Assembly: GCA_964059195.1 (NCBI GenBank)
Contig: CAXKWD010000008.1
Coordinates: 49,704,502-49,768,501, forward strand
DNA from: Ectobius pallidus
Lineage: Eukaryota; Arthropoda; Insecta; Blattodea; Ectobiidae
Reading direction: 5' to 3'
DNA: 64,000 bases
Made by a program: the position numbers and the translations under genes. Shown one piece after another: positions 35,156 to 47,335 of the stretch; position 1 is the first letter of the stretch, and each line of letters starts with the position of its first letter. The notes below the pieces were generated by a model that saw only the letters and a program-made list of their open reading frames with translations, was not told where the DNA came from and made no database searches.

Positions 35156-35575
35156 GTACGTGGTTATTTTCATTGTAATTCCAACTGTAAATGTGAGAAC
35201 CTGAATCATAACACCGATCGCGGCTTCATTAGCGTAGATATTTCACCCGATCGCTCGGGAGTTGGAGCTGTGCCCGCCGCGCCGCAGGAACCCGCGTCAT
35301 TGGCCAACTCTTGCGTGGGACACACTGTATTAGACTATAATTATGTAACTAATACAGCTTTCATCCGGAAGTGCGCCTCAATACAGTGATCGTCAGTGTA
35401 CTAACCATCCTATTGAGGAGAGTTTTAGTGTCTTATTGCCGAATATTCTATATTCGTGTAGTGTACGAAAAGTGCTTCTTTCCATTCTTCCCCTTTTTGG
35501 GGAAGGATTTATAACTTTCTACACACATCCACATTCAGACAGCTTTGACCTACGACGTCTTCGGACCCTCCCTCT

Positions 35576-35955
35576 TTGTCTCCTCCCGCGGAGAATGCAC
35601 AAATTGAAACTTCTTCTTCTCCAATGGAAACTAATCAACCAACTTGTGATCCACCCACGGTAGTCTCTACTCCTACCTTACAAAAACAAAAATTTACATA
35701 TACCTATCATGACCCTTACATCGTTATAGTTGAAACAAAAGAAAGCTCACCTTTTCAAGCCCATCCCATGAAATTGGGTCGGCTCTTGTACGAAAGTGAC
35801 TCTAGAATTCAAATCCAGGACATGAAGAAACTGGGAAAAAACAAACTAGAACTTAAATTCCTCCATCACACGGAAGCCAATGCATTCATTACCTCGTCGT
35901 TTGACGACTAATTTCAAACTAATTCCTACATCCCCTTCTCTTACATCCATACTAA
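35576..35955 (+). pseudogene. LINE H ORF1, N-terminal part
   Basis: About 110 codons: MSPPAENAQ at the start (35576), then KFTYTYHDPYIVIVETK and MKKLGKNKLELKFLHHTEAN. The frame then stops at 35909-35911; a shifted frame (LIPTSPSLTSI) runs to the Harbinger MITE. This is the non-enzymatic RNA-binding ORF1 region of I/R1-type LINEs; no RRM can be proved from the fragment. Confidence 0.6.
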
Positions 35956-36199
35956 TGGCCGAGTGCACCAATCTCGGTATTCAGAATACCGCGGTAAAGT
36001 TACATAGTTTACCCCGGTAAAGCCATACTTTCGTTGCACCGTGCTCGGTTTCGACTTTTACCGCGGTAAGATGCAAACCGGCCGTGAAGGAGCTGTAAAG
36101 TGAGAAAACCGCGGTTTTCTTTCTAAGATGGAGATCAGCGTAATGTATCATATTTACGATATCTAGGCCAAAAGCTAATTGAACATAAAGAATAATGAG

Positions 36200-37045
36200 A
36201 GACAGGTGGGGTTTATTTGAAGAATGAACAATGGTACATATCTTTTCAAATACTGTGCTGTAACATCGATTGACATGACCTACCTTTCTTACCTCAACCA
36301 AACCAGGTCCATCGAGTAGGCTAGTGGGCGTAACCACGATTATTACGATTAGTACAGTATTTATGGTGTTTGAATTCAAAGTTTGGACTCAGACGACATA
36401 TATACGCAATATAATATTCCACTTTATCCTTATGAATATTTATTACTGAACAATAAGGCAACAAGTAAATGAAATATGGAAAACCAGTGGTCCTAGGCCA
36501 AATTTAAGTGAATGGCTGCATGCATCACGATGTAGCCTGTGTATCGGTATATAGGGTATGTAAGCAATTTATCATACCTGCACATATACGAACATAATTA
36601 TAACAGCCCTTTCATGGCTATGCACATGATTTTGGACCTAAAATTTCTACTAGTTGTTCGGGAATAAAAGCGAGGCTATGTCGAACTCAGAGCAGAGATT
36701 TCATGGTGTTGCTTTGGCTTGGATTGCACACGTGTGAGAATTGATCTTTAAAACATCAATGCTATTTTATTGAAATGTACAGACAGGTGGGGTCAATTTG
36801 AAGAATGAACGATGGTACATATCTGCAAATACTGTGTTGTAACATCGATTGAAATGACCTTCCTTTCTCACCTCAACCAAACCAGTAGGCGAAATCAAGT
36901 CATTTCACGATTGGTACAGTATCTATGGTGCTTGAATTTGAAGTATGTATTCAGACGACATATATACGCAATATAATATTCCATTTTATCCTTATGAACA
37001 TCTTTTTATTGAATAATAAGGCAGCAAATAAACTGAATTTGGGAA
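36200..37045 (+). repeat. Internal ~270-bp direct duplication in the Harbinger element
   Basis: 36203-36480 and 36782-37045 share GACAGGTGGGGT, AACCAAACCAG and ACGACATATATACGCAATAT in the same order, with modest divergence. Confidence 0.8.
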
Positions 37046-37058
37046 ACCAATAGCCTAT

Positions 37059-37365
37059 AGATTAGATTAGATTAGATTTTATTTAGTCCAACTGAACATA
37101 GCATGTTATGGGACTCGTCAAATGATTACAAACAAGTACGTCTATATACAAATTTACAATTCCACAGTCAAAGAAAATAAAAATACATGACTTAGCCTAC
37201 ATACTGAATTATACAATTCAATAGTCTAAGAGAGTGCAATGCAATATTTACATAATTATTTATGCAATCCAATAATCTAAGAAAATGAAATACAATATTT
37301 ACATAGAACTTATACAATTCAATAGCGTAAGAAATTTAAATACAATATTTACATAATTACTTATA
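37059..37365 (-). repeat. Minus-strand LINE 3' fragment plus three ~60-bp tandem units
   Basis: TAGATTAGATTAGATT..TTATTTAGTCC..GCATGTTATGGGACTCGTCA is the reverse-complement counterpart of the LINE C-type 3' end at 47270-47335. It continues as three tandem units with the motif AATACAATATTTACATA (37190-37365). Confidence 0.65.
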
Positions 37366-37761
37366 GGCTATATTTGAAACACTAGTCTTTGCATATTCAA
37401 CACAATCTTGCCTAACACTTCCACTATTGCTGCTGCAGTATTCTGAGATGCCTGGTGGTAGTTGCAGGTTACCTGAAACATAGAGAAAAGAGGGCAGTAT
37501 CTACAAGGAAAAAACAGCTTGGTATTTAGCACCGTGACTGGCAGAGTGCAGAGAGAGAGAGAGAGAGAGAACCTAGCGGCCATGGGAGAAACCAATCAAT
37601 GAGAAATGGATTCGGAGCAGAGTAACCGCAATATTTCCAAGCATTAGCAAACCGCGGTATTTTAGCAATGGTGCACAGAGATTTTGAGAATACCCCGGTA
37701 TTACATTTACCGCGGTAACGAAACGGCTGAGAAAACCGGAGAATGGTGCACTCGGTCATAA

Positions 37762-38706
37762 GGGTGTCGTTAAGAATATTGATATTGATATCACTCCTAA
37801 GGAAGTAAAACAATATGGTTTCACGGCCGAACAGGCCCCCATTCACCACGTGTACCGCTTTAATAGGAAGACTGTTAATGACAAAGGACAGATTCAGTAC
37901 TTACCTACTCAAACTTGTCTTATAACTTTCCGTTCTCAAGTTCTTCCCACAGCTTTACAATTATCTACTACCGTTTGCCCATTGAAAAGTACAATGAGAG
38001 GGTGAAGCAATGCTATCAGAGTGGTAAATTTGGACACTCCATCTTAATATGTAAAAACCAGACAGCATGTTTGAAATGTTCGGCTTCCCATTCCACTGCG
38101 GATTGTACGGAAACAACAGTTAAATGCCTAAATTGTCACCAAGCTCATGATGCACGTACCAAAACCTGTCCGAGCTACAAGTTAGAACTCTCAATACAGG
38201 ACAAAATCAATAGCCTACGTATCATCCGGTGTGAGGCTATACACATTTCTACGGGCCGCAAAACCTATGCCTCTGTCGCGATTCATCCGCCCAGTCTCCA
38301 GCCATCGAAGCAGACACCTTCACCTACCTCTTGCGATCGCTCCCCTGCTCCACAGGGTACACATCAACGTTCCTATCCGGAACTTCCAACGTCTCAGACT
38401 ATAAAACGCAAAAAATCTGATCCAGCTCGTAACACACAGTTTTGGCTATCACACTGGCACACTCATCAACCGGCAGGCTCGTCTGTTCTTCGACACACTC
38501 CAGTGCAGCCAGCACACAGCAATCTTCCTCCGAAGCCGCCTCGCCCCTCTCATGAGCGTCCTCAATATCTGATGATTAATAAGGACCACTTTATGTCAGC
38601 CTTCAAAGACCTACAGCATATTATCACCTCCCTCCCATCCTCTGAACAAACTACCCTTGCAGCCCTCCTTGACTCGCTCAAATCTTCTCTCAACATGACA
38701 GTTTAA
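37762..38706 (+). pseudogene. LINE H ORF1, C-terminal part with CCHC zinc knuckles
   Basis: After the MITE, VVKNIDIDITPKEVKQYGF and VYRFNRKTVN read in one frame to about 37995. After a frameshift, CYQSGKFGHSILIC, CLKCSASHSTADC and CLNCHQAHDARTKTC form three zinc knuckles; the first has lost its second Cys (CYQS in place of CYxC). A proline/serine-rich linker follows, and the protein ends ...FKDLQHIITSLPSSEQTTLAALLDS with the stop at 38704-38706. Zinc-knuckle ORF1 proteins coat the LINE RNA. The same C-terminus is found in LINE H-prime. Confidence 0.8.
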
Positions 38707-38719
38707 ACTAAGACCACTC

Positions 38720-41700
38720 CTCCTTCACTCACCGTTCTTCAGTGGAACGCACGCAGTGTAAGGAACAAATCACATGAACTTCAACCCTTCTTCACAAACA
38801 CTCCTACAGACGTCATAATCATATAAGAAACATGGCTCAAACCTACGCATAAATTCAAACTCCACACCCACAATATCATTCGACAAGACAGAACACAGGA
38901 TGGAGGTGGCATTACGATCCTTCTCAAACCTCACTTAACTATTACACAAACTCGCAAAATTAACAATTACACTGAAACATTTCAGGCCATACATCTCTCC
39001 CTTACACATATTGATCTTATAGCTGTTTACAACACTAACACTAACCACATAACGTCTATCTTTTGGAATCATCATTTTGTAGTCCCCCAGAATCGACCAT
39101 TGCTCATCTGTGGAGACTTCAATATTTCTCTCACACCGCATCAAATTCGATCCAACACTCACAACATGCTTTTTCTTCATTCCCTTCATGCATCCAATTT
39201 AACACTTTTAAACACCGATCATCCTACACGTCTTGGCAACACACAACAACACGATACCTCCCCAGACCTTACTTTATTTCAACTCCCCTCTATTCTCATA
39301 CCACTTGGAGAACAGCACACGACACCATGAATAGCGATCATCTTCCACTTCTCATTGGCATAAATAAATCATTTTCCATTTCGGATGAATCGCCTCTCTT
39401 CATTCAACCTTCCATTCATAACTGGACACATTACACCGAAGAAATTCAGCATTCCACTGTCCTTCTGCAACAACATACCACTGCTCCTCCTTCCTTTGAT
39501 GCCATCCATAAAATCATCACTTCGTATCTTCATACTCATCTCACACCTCATGTCATCATTCATCCCTCCCGACGACTCAAACCGCCCTGGTGGACACCGG
39601 ACTACTCACGTGTCATAGCTACAAGACGACTAGCACTCTCCAACTTTCGACGTAACCCTTCACGAGACAACTTCTTCTCCCTGCAAAGGGCCACTGCGCA
39701 AACGACCCGGCAGTTAAGACATACCCGTCGACGCGCATGGTATGATTTTTGTAACACGACATCCAAAACATTCACGACATCTGACGCCTGGCGGAAAATC
39801 AAATTTTTTACACGTAAGACTACCCGACAAACTCATCACATTCATTCCAACATTGACATACAACAACAATTTTTACACAACATTACACCGGATACAGTTC
39901 CCCCTCCACCTTACTGTCCACCACCTGATCATGTATGCCCCATAGACCCTCCTCACACCTTAACTGACCCCATTTCTATGAACGAATTCCTCTCCATACT
40001 TCGCCGACGATCACGTTCCACAGCACCTGGACCGGACGCAATCACTTATGATATGCTACACCATCTTCCCCATATCACAAAATCCATGCTCCTCCACGCT
40101 TACAACCATATCTTGATCTCTCAGACCATTCCTTCTAATTGGCTCACATTCCATGTCATCCCCATCCTCACACCCAATAAATCAGACGTGCTTGCCTCTA
40201 GCTACCGACCTATCATCCTCAGCACTAGTTTCGAAAAATATTTGAAAAATTCTTACAAGACGACTAATATTTTACTTAGAACGAAATCGTCTCTGGCTAC
40301 GACATCAATACGGATACCGCACTGGTCACGGAACACAACATGCACTTCTCCACCTCACAACTGAAATTTATAACGCTTGGACGCAACGTAAAGCTCTGCC
40401 TGCAAATTTCTTTGACATCAGTCAAGCATATGACTCTGTTGAAATTCCCATACTTCTTGACTTTTTACATAAACTTGATATTCCACCCATGCTCATCATA
40501 CTCATAGAACGGTTACTGACAGACAGAAAGCTTTGTTTCCCACCCACATTCTCTTTCCATTGTACACGACATACATCCTGTGGTCTCCCACAGGGCTCGG
40601 CCCTCAGTCCCATCCTCTTTAACATATACACACGATACATCACACATGCTCCCTTCCTTAACAGCCAAATACTGCTCTATGCTGATGACATAGTACTCTA
40701 CTCCAACGTTGACAAGACACGCTTCAGAACTGACTACGAGACAGAACAAACTGACCTGAATATTTTCCACCAACGTGTCACATACCTCGGACTCAACATC
40801 AATGCATCCAGAAGTCATTGCCTTACTCTTTCATTCCTCCAAAATGACCCATCAATCACCTTCCCATACCCATCACTCACTCTGTCAAATATCTTGGCGT
40901 ACATTTTACTCACAATTTACGATGGAACACACACTATCGCCACCTTCATGCTCATCTCACCACTGCTAGTTCCATTTTCAAATACATTGCTGGGAACAAA
41001 TGGGGCTTCCATCCCTCCCATATGCTCACCCTCTATACCAATCTCTTACAATCCAAAATTGATTACGGCAATATCATCATTCACTCCCCGAATCTCATCT
41101 GGCAGAGGAAAATTACCTCTCAAGTTTACACTATTGCTAAACGTATACTAGGAGTCTCGGGCAACCCCAATACTCAAAACGTTCTTAATGAAATTTGCTA
41201 TCGCCCACCACTTCTTCGCCAGTCCATTTCTACACACAAACTTCTAGGCAAACTATTTTCCAATACACAATCCCCTTTATACAATAAACTTCTTTGCCTC
41301 TATCACCAATACACACAACATAATTTACACGCCCTCCCATTCACTCCAACGTTTCTACCCATCTTTCATAAATATTACACACAACAACACAAACAGACAT
41401 TTCCCCGACCCCCTTCATACTGCATTGATTACACACTACATACACAACATATACCTCATGATCTCTCGGCTTTTACCAAACATGACCCCTGTCCCTCCGC
41501 CACAATATCAATATTGTCTACACATGCCACTTCTTCCATTGACATATATTACACTGATGGATCCAAAACACCCCAAGGAGTTGGCGCAGCTTATTACCAT
41601 GTCAACTCCCAAACAAGTTGCAAATTTACACTACACTCGCTTTTCTCAATCTACGCAGCTGAACTTGTAGCCATATGACAAGCTCTCGCCTCCATCCGAC

Positions 41701-42330
41701 TACACAATTCTCACATTATCATTTGTACAGACTCAGAAAGTGCCATACAGAACATAGTCCACTACGACCCTCACCCAAAACTGGGTTGGTGGGAAACTAA
41801 TTGCAAATACTATATACACAAACATACTCAAAACACATTACCATCCTTTGGATACCTTCACACAGGAACATTACTGGAAATGAAAAGGCTGATTTCCTTG
41901 CTAAATTTGCTACACAGTCCCATGTACCCCACACGTTTTTAATTCCTATATCAGACATTACCAAACAATACATACATGACATTCACCTTCAACACATGAC
42001 TTACACAAACACACGATTACGACCATGATTCTCCCACACATCCCTACCCCGAACACACGTCTCCATAATACACAAAATCAAATTCAACATTGCTGTCACA
42101 CCATATTACTTACATCAAATTAAAAAATGTGAAACACCATTCTGTGATTGTGGGGGACCTTGGGGATCTCAATCACATATTTTTGGCTGCTGCCTACACA
42201 AACACCATATTGGCACACTTTTTTCCATCATACACAAACACAAAGGCACCGTACCTTAGAACATAACCACACTTATAATAGACGATGAAATACATATGAG
42301 CCACATATTACACAAACACCTTACAAACTT
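38720..42330 (+). pseudogene. LINE H ORF2: endonuclease, reverse transcriptase, RNase H (decayed)
   Basis: The endonuclease starts LTVLQWNARSVRNKS (38728); an in-frame TAA at 38825-38827 precedes ETWLK. LICGDFNISL and NSDHLPLLIG follow across a frameshift. Reverse transcriptase: STAPGPDAITYDML, SYRPIILS, frameshift, FFDISQAYDSV (about 40410-40445), CGLPQGSALSPILF and LLYADDIVLYS (the YADD pair). RNase H: IYYTDGSKTPQGVGAAYYH (41545), YAAELVAI (stop after), ICTDSE and WIPSHRNITGNEKADFLAKF (41853). At least six frame breaks; inactive. It ends in a CCHC-like Cys/His region (CDCG, HIFFGC equivalent), degraded here. Confidence 0.85.
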
Positions 42331-42478
42331 CTTCTTCTTCTTCCAGGTTATTTTACGACGCCCCTCTCACAGTCTTGGAGTATCAGCGTCATAAGAAGTT
42401 TATTATAAGAAGGAAAGTATATGTGGGAGGTTGGTACCATTGTTTGTTTAAACTTTCATCTTGCAGTTAGTAAGGTGT

Positions 42479-45400
42479 TTATGTAATATTGTATTTATAA
42501 ATATGATAATAAAGTTGGTCAATTTGTTGTTTGAATAAACTACATCCAAAAAATATGTGATTAATGTCTCCTATTTCCCCGCAATCACACAGGGGGGTTT
42601 CTAATTTTCTTATTTTGTGTAGGTATTTGGGCGTAACAGCTACATTTAGTTTGATTTTAGAAATTAAAGAAACATGTGTTCTGGGTATTGCAGCCTTATA
42701 GAACCATGGACGTATGTGTGTGTTGGATATGTGTCGTTGTCGAAGGTCTTGTATATGTTGTTTGGTTATATCTTGAATGGGAACTAGAAAAGTGTGTTGT
42801 GTGTGTGATTGTGCAGACATTTTGGCAAGTTTATCTGCCCTTTCATTACCCGTAATGTTACGGTGTGCTGGTATCCAAAGGAGTGTGATGTGATTGTTGT
42901 GTTCTGTTTGTTTGTGTATGAAGTATTTACAATTTGTTTCCCACCACCCTAAAGTAGGGCGGGGGTTATACTTAACTATTTGCTGAATAGCACTTTGTGA
43001 GTCTGTACAAATGATAATGTGTGTATTGTGTGTATGGATGGAGGCAATCGCTTGTCTAATGGCAACTAGTTCTGCAGTGTAATTGGAGAAATGTGGGTGT
43101 AATGAAAAAAGTTTGTCAGTGTGTGTGTTCGAATGGTAATAGGCTGCACCTGCTCCACCAGAGATTTTTGAACCATCTGTGAAGAAAAGTTCTACGGAGT
43201 GAATGTTATGTGTTACTTTATATTGATCAATATACGTATGTAAAGTGGATGAAGGATGAGGATGATGTTTGTGAAATGATGTCATATCAGAATGTATTGA
43301 GTGTGCATGTAACGAGTAGTCTATACAGTATGCAGGTGGTCTTGGAAAGGTTTGTTTGTGTTGATGTGTGTAGTATTGATGGAAGATAGGAATAAATGGT
43401 GGAATGTAGGGTAAAGCTTGAAGATTATTGCGGCAATATTTGTAATACAAACTGAGAATTTTATTGTAAAGAGGTGACTGGGTGCTAGAAGAGTTTTCCT
43501 GTAATTTTATGAGTTGCTATTAGTTGTCTGAGAGACGGAGGATGGAAACAAATTTCTTGTAAAACTTTCACAGTACTGGGGTTGCCAGTTATACCAAGAA
43601 TGCGTTTAGCTATTGACTAAACTTGCAAAGTGATTTTTTGTTGCCAAGATATTGTGGGATTATAAACTATAACATTGCCATAATCGATTTTTGATTGTAT
43701 CAAATTGTGATATAAAGAGATCATATGAGAAGGATGAAAACCCCACTTGTTTCCAGCTATGTATTTAAAAACTTGACTGGCTATGGTTATATGATTGTGA
43801 AGGTGACGATAATGTATGTTCCATTTTAAATTATGTGTGAGATGAATTCCTAAATACTTAACTGTATCTGTTATTGGTATTGGGCTGTTATTAATGTATA
43901 ATTTTGGTTGATGAATCATTTTGGTAGTATGAAAAAGAATGGTATGACTTTTGGAGGCATTTATGGTAAGACCAAGGTGTAATATGTAATTATTGAGTGT
44001 ATTTAGATCAGTTTGTTCCGTCGTACAGTCAGTTTTGAATATTGTGCGATCAACTCTGGAGTAAAGTATCATGTCATCAGCATATAGCAATAATTGACTT
44101 TTGATGAAAGGTGCTTGTGTAAGATGTCTTGTGTAAATAATAAACAGGATAGGACTCAGAGCAGGGCCTTGAGGGAGGCCGGAGGAGGTAGATCGAGTGG
44201 ACTGGAAAGAGAAAGAAGGTTGTAAGGTGAGTTGTCTGTCTTTAAGTAGTTGTTCAATGAGTGAAATGAATGGGGGTGGAATATATAATTTGCTTAAAAA
44301 GTCTAACATTATGGGTATATGCACAGAGTCATATGCATTGCTAATGTCAAAAAAATGGGCTAAAAGGGCTTTTCGCTGTACCCAGGTGTTATATATTTCA
44401 GTGGTGAGATGAAGGAGTGCATGGTTAGTTCCTTGTCCTGGTCTGTATCCATATTGATGTCGAGGCCAAAGTCCGTAGCGTTCTAGATGAAATATAAGTC
44501 GTCTAGTAAGTATTTGTTCAAAAATTTTTCGAAAGGTGTTGCTTAGTATGATAGGGCGGTAGCTGGAGACTTGCGTTTCAGGTTTATTAGGTTTGAGTAT
44601 GGGAAGGACATGGAAATGGAGCCAAGAAACAGGAATAGTTTGAGTGTTAAGAATGTTGTTGTAGATTTGTAGTAGTACTGTCTTTGTAATAGGGGGAAGA
44701 TGATTGATCATGTCATAAGTGATTTTGTCAGGTCCTGGTGCCGTTGAACGTTTATGTCGTTGGAGAATAGAATTGAATTCAGAATCAGAGATGGGAGCTA
44801 TCAAAGGATCTAGAGGGTGTGTTGAAAGGGAATGTGTAGTTGGTATTTGGTAAGGTTGAGGTAGAACAGTATCAGGTGCTATATTGTGTAGAAATTGTTG
44901 TTGAAGGTCAATATTGAAATGAATATGATAAGTTTGTCGGGGCCTCTTGTTAGTGAAAAACTTAATTTTTTTCCATGCATCAGAAGTCGAAGTTGCCCTA
45001 GTAATGTTGTCACAGTATGTTTTCCAGGCTTGACGTCGTGTGTGTCGTAAAGTGCGAGTTGTTCTAGCTGTTTCGTGTTTTAGAGTAAAAAAGTTTTATT
45101 GTGTCGGGGTGCGTCGAAAGTTGGATAGGGCTAGTCGCCTTTTGGCAATGGAATGAGAGCAGTCAGAAGTCCACCAAGGAGGTTTTAGTCTTCGGTTAGG
45201 GTGTTTAATAATATGAGGTGATGAGGTGATGAATGTCTTCAAAAGAATGATGTGATGTAGGCTGTTGAATAAGGAGAGCTGTTGAATGAGTGATGGTTTC
45301 TGTGTAATGAGTCCAATTGTGAATGCGTGGTTGAATAATTATGGGAGTATCAGCTGTTGCTGTGAAATTTTTGTTTATGCCTATGAGAAGCGGGAGATGA

Positions 45401-46030
45401 TCACTGTTCATTGTGTCATGTGCTGGGAGCCAAGTGGTATGTCGATATAGGTGAGTGGAGATGAAAGTGAGGTCAGGAGAGGTGTTGTTTTGATGTCTAT
45501 TGCCAAGACGAGTAGGTTGGTCTGTATTTAATAGAATTAAATCTGAGGTGTGTAGTGAGTGTAAGAATAGCATGTTGTGTGAATGTGACCTGATTTTTTG
45601 GGGTGTAAGAGAAAGATTGAAGTCCCCGCAAACAATTGTATTGCGAGTAGGGGAGATAGCAAAATTGTTTTTTCCAGAAGGTAGAGGTGATGTGATTGGT
45701 GTTTGTGTTGTATACTGCAATGATGTCTATGTGTGTGAGAGTAATTTGAATAGCTTGAAATGTTTCAGTGTAGTTGGAGACTTTATTAGTAGAAGTTACG
45801 GACAAATTTGGTTTCAGAAGGATCATGAGACCTCCCCCATCTCGTGTCCGGTCATATCTAATGATGTTGTATGGGTGTAGTTTAAATTTGTGTGCAGGTT
45901 TGAGCCATGTTTCTAATATAATGATTATGTCTGTAGGTGTGTTTGTGAGAAAGTTTTTAAGTTCTTGTGATTTGTTCCTTACACTGCGGGCATTCCATTG
46001 AAGAATGGTGAGCGAAGGATTATGGGACAT
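42479..46030 (-). pseudogene. LINE H-prime ORF2: endonuclease, reverse transcriptase, RNase H
   Basis: Less damaged than LINE H. Start MSHNPSLTILQWNARSVRN (46030); endonuclease LETWLKPAH, frameshift near 45690, VCGDFNLSL, SDHLPLL. A gap with a stop (about 45200-44810), then reverse transcriptase 44804-43617: STAPGPDKITYDMI, SYRPIILSN, HFFDISNAYDSV, SGLPQGPALSPILF and LLLYADDMILYS, with both catalytic pairs intact. After a stop at 43617, RNase H 43450-42479: LFFTDGSKISGGAG, YTAELVAI, ICTDSQSAI, WIPAHRNITGNERADKLAK; then a C-terminal CDCGEIGDINHIFFGC zinc motif. Its organisation is that of I/R1/LOA-type LINEs. Confidence 0.88.
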
Positions 46031-46033
46031 AGT

Positions 46034-46403
46034 TTACATAGATATGGAGAAGGATGCTTTCATAGTATGGAGTAATGCTTCTAGGGTTGATTTATCAGGG
46101 GTAGAAAGGGACAGGATGCTTTGTTGGAGATCATTAAAAGCTGCCATAAAATGTTCTTTGTTGATCGTAATGAAATCTTGGGATGGTTGACTGGAAGAAT
46201 TGGACAAAGCCAAAGAAGCAGGTCGCTCCTGGTTAGTGCGGGTGATAGGAGTAATGGGATGGGTGTCTGGTTTCCAGTGTGGAAGCCAGAAAGGTTTATT
46301 TTGAACCACTTGCTTTGAGGTCTGGTTTACTGTATCAACTTGATCTTGTTTTCTTCTCTTCTTAGACTGTGGCTGCTGAAGAGGAGAAAAAATGTGCCGT
46401 TGA
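46034..46403 (-). pseudogene. LINE H-prime ORF1, C-terminal remnant
   Basis: About 120 codons: QSKKRRKQDQ, then KPFWLPHWKPDTHP, and INKEHFMAAFNDLQQSILSL to the stop. It matches the corresponding end of LINE H ORF1 (INKDHFMSAFKDLQHII). The zinc knuckles are lost to 5' truncation. Confidence 0.8.
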
Positions 46404-46544
46404 AAAGCCAAATTATACAATGGTTTACCCCAATCCATTAAAGAAATACCTGCACTATGTAAATTTAAAAGAAAGGTATGTGAATTTCTTCACAGCCACT
46501 GTTTTTATTCAATGGATGAATTCTTTGACCACAATCATTCATAA
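46404..46544 (+). pseudogene. LINE C ORF2, displaced C-terminal 46 codons
   Basis: The frame reads LYNGLPQSIKEIPALCKFKR, then HCFYSMDEFFDHNHS and a stop (46542-46544). It parallels the LINE B end LFNKLPHHLKNIH...CFYSIEEYC. It is the continuation of 35155, separated by 11.2 kb of inserted LINE H and H-prime; roughly 20 codons between the two parts were lost. Confidence 0.85.
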
Positions 46545-47335
46545 GCAGTTTTATTTTTCAAAATTTTTAATTTATCTTGATTTCAGATAGCCTGCTAGAG
46601 GATTTGCGGCCGGATAAACCCACGAGTTCATATAGTGACAGTGTGAAACATGATATGGACCAAATGGCCTCATGTAGTGATGACTTATGGAAAAATGACT
46701 TAATCATTAAAATCTCCATGTACTGTAGAACTAGGACAGGTGTTGAATTATTCTGGTAATAGGGTCATGCAAGAGTTAGGACTGGCTCAATCTTTCGGAG
46801 AGCGGCTTGGTTGACTCTGGTTCCCTGTTGCTAGGGTTTTGTAGGTGGAGTGAGCTCGCTAAGGCTGGAGGAACCTTCATCTACTTTTCCTGTTCTAAAT
46901 TTTATACTTATTTATTTACCTTCATTATGTTACATTGTCATGTAATTATGAGTTACTATTTGAATACTACATTAACAGGTATTTATCCCATTCCTAATAA
47001 TTAATTTTTATTACTAGAAGAGTCATTCAGTATTTATAACCTATTGATATAAATAATTAAACAACAGGATAACTCAGCACCTTTGTATTTGTATTTGTAT
47101 TTTTATTTTTTATAATTTTACTTATCTGAATTATAAAACTGGTACTTAGGCTATAAATTAATATAAGTCAATAATTTGCTAATATCTATATTTTATACTC
47201 TGTAAAGAAATTTTCATATTGTACATATTTCTTCAACTGTAAGACTATATTTGTATTTGTTATTATATTGACGTGTCCCATAACATGCATATGTTCCGAT
47301 GGACTTAATAAATCAAATCAAATCAAATCAAATCA
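46545..47335 (+). other. LINE C 3' UTR and (AAATC)n tail
   Basis: About 790 bp without coding signal, ending CCCATAACATGCATATG..GGACTTAATAAATC and an AAATC run. The end resembles, in inverted orientation, the fragment at 37059-37115. An exon-like interval (46589-46738, acceptor TTTCAG and donor AGGTGT) lies within it but is judged accidental. Confidence 0.7.

Larger units (their letters stand above)
35956..37758. mobile_element. 1.8-kb PIF/Harbinger-type non-autonomous element
   Basis: The left end TGGCCGAGTGCACCAATCTC and the inverted right end TGACCGAGTGCACCATTCTC form the terminal repeats. TAA at 35953-35955 and 37759-37761 is the 3-bp duplication typical of Harbinger. Subterminal ACCGCGGTAA palindromic motifs occur on both sides. 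It contains a ~280-bp direct duplication and a minus-strand LINE 3' fragment. No transposase frame. Removing it restores LINE H ORF1 (SLTSI joined to VVKNIDIDIT, with a frame problem). Confidence 0.85.
35156..42330 (+). mobile_element. LINE H, RNase H-bearing non-LTR retrotransposon, split by a Harbinger MITE
   Basis: A second LINE clade: CCHC-type ORF1 and an ORF2 with endonuclease, reverse transcriptase and RNase H (I/R1/LOA-like organisation). A relatively GC-rich 5' region (35200-35560) precedes ORF1. Many stops and frameshifts. The 3' UTR stops at about 42330 (ACACAAACACCTTACAAAC), where the (GAA)n tail of the opposite-oriented LINE H-prime begins. Inserted in LINE C ORF2. Confidence 0.8.
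42331..46403 (-). mobile_element. LINE H-prime, same family as H, opposite orientation, 5'-truncated
   Basis: In minus orientation: the C-terminal end of ORF1 (46403-46034), ORF2 (46030-42479), then a 3' UTR (42478 to about 42345) ending in a (GAA)n tail at 42331-42344. The tail abuts the 3' UTR of LINE H, so H-prime inserted into H, tail to tail. Its 5' side joins LINE C directly at about 46403, so the remaining tail of LINE H has been lost. Confidence 0.8.
31704..47335 (+). mobile_element. LINE C, 5'-truncated CR1-like retrotransposon split by LINEs H and H-prime
   Basis: Begins inside ORF1 and ends with an (AAATC)n tail at about 47308-47335, inserted into the left Gypsy LTR. Its own parts are 31704 to about 35155 and about 46404-47335; the intervening 11.2 kb is the LINE H complex. 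It is related to LINE B: the same SGNH-type ORF1 and collinear ORF2, but a different 3' UTR and tail unit. The flanking LTR sequence (GCAGT/AGTAACAG) leaves only a short or no duplication. Confidence 0.82.

Noticed and set aside
35981..36379. 132-codon minus-strand frame
   Set aside because: Lies in the non-autonomous Harbinger element, spans subterminal palindromic motifs and has no recognisable domain.
45500..46001. Plus-strand frames within 45500-46001
   Set aside because: Antisense shadows of the LINE H-prime endonuclease.
46577..46759. Exon-like segment with acceptor TTTCAG and donor AGGTGT
   Set aside because: It lies inside the 3' UTR of LINE C, between the ORF2 stop and the AAATC tail, and shows no protein family similarity.
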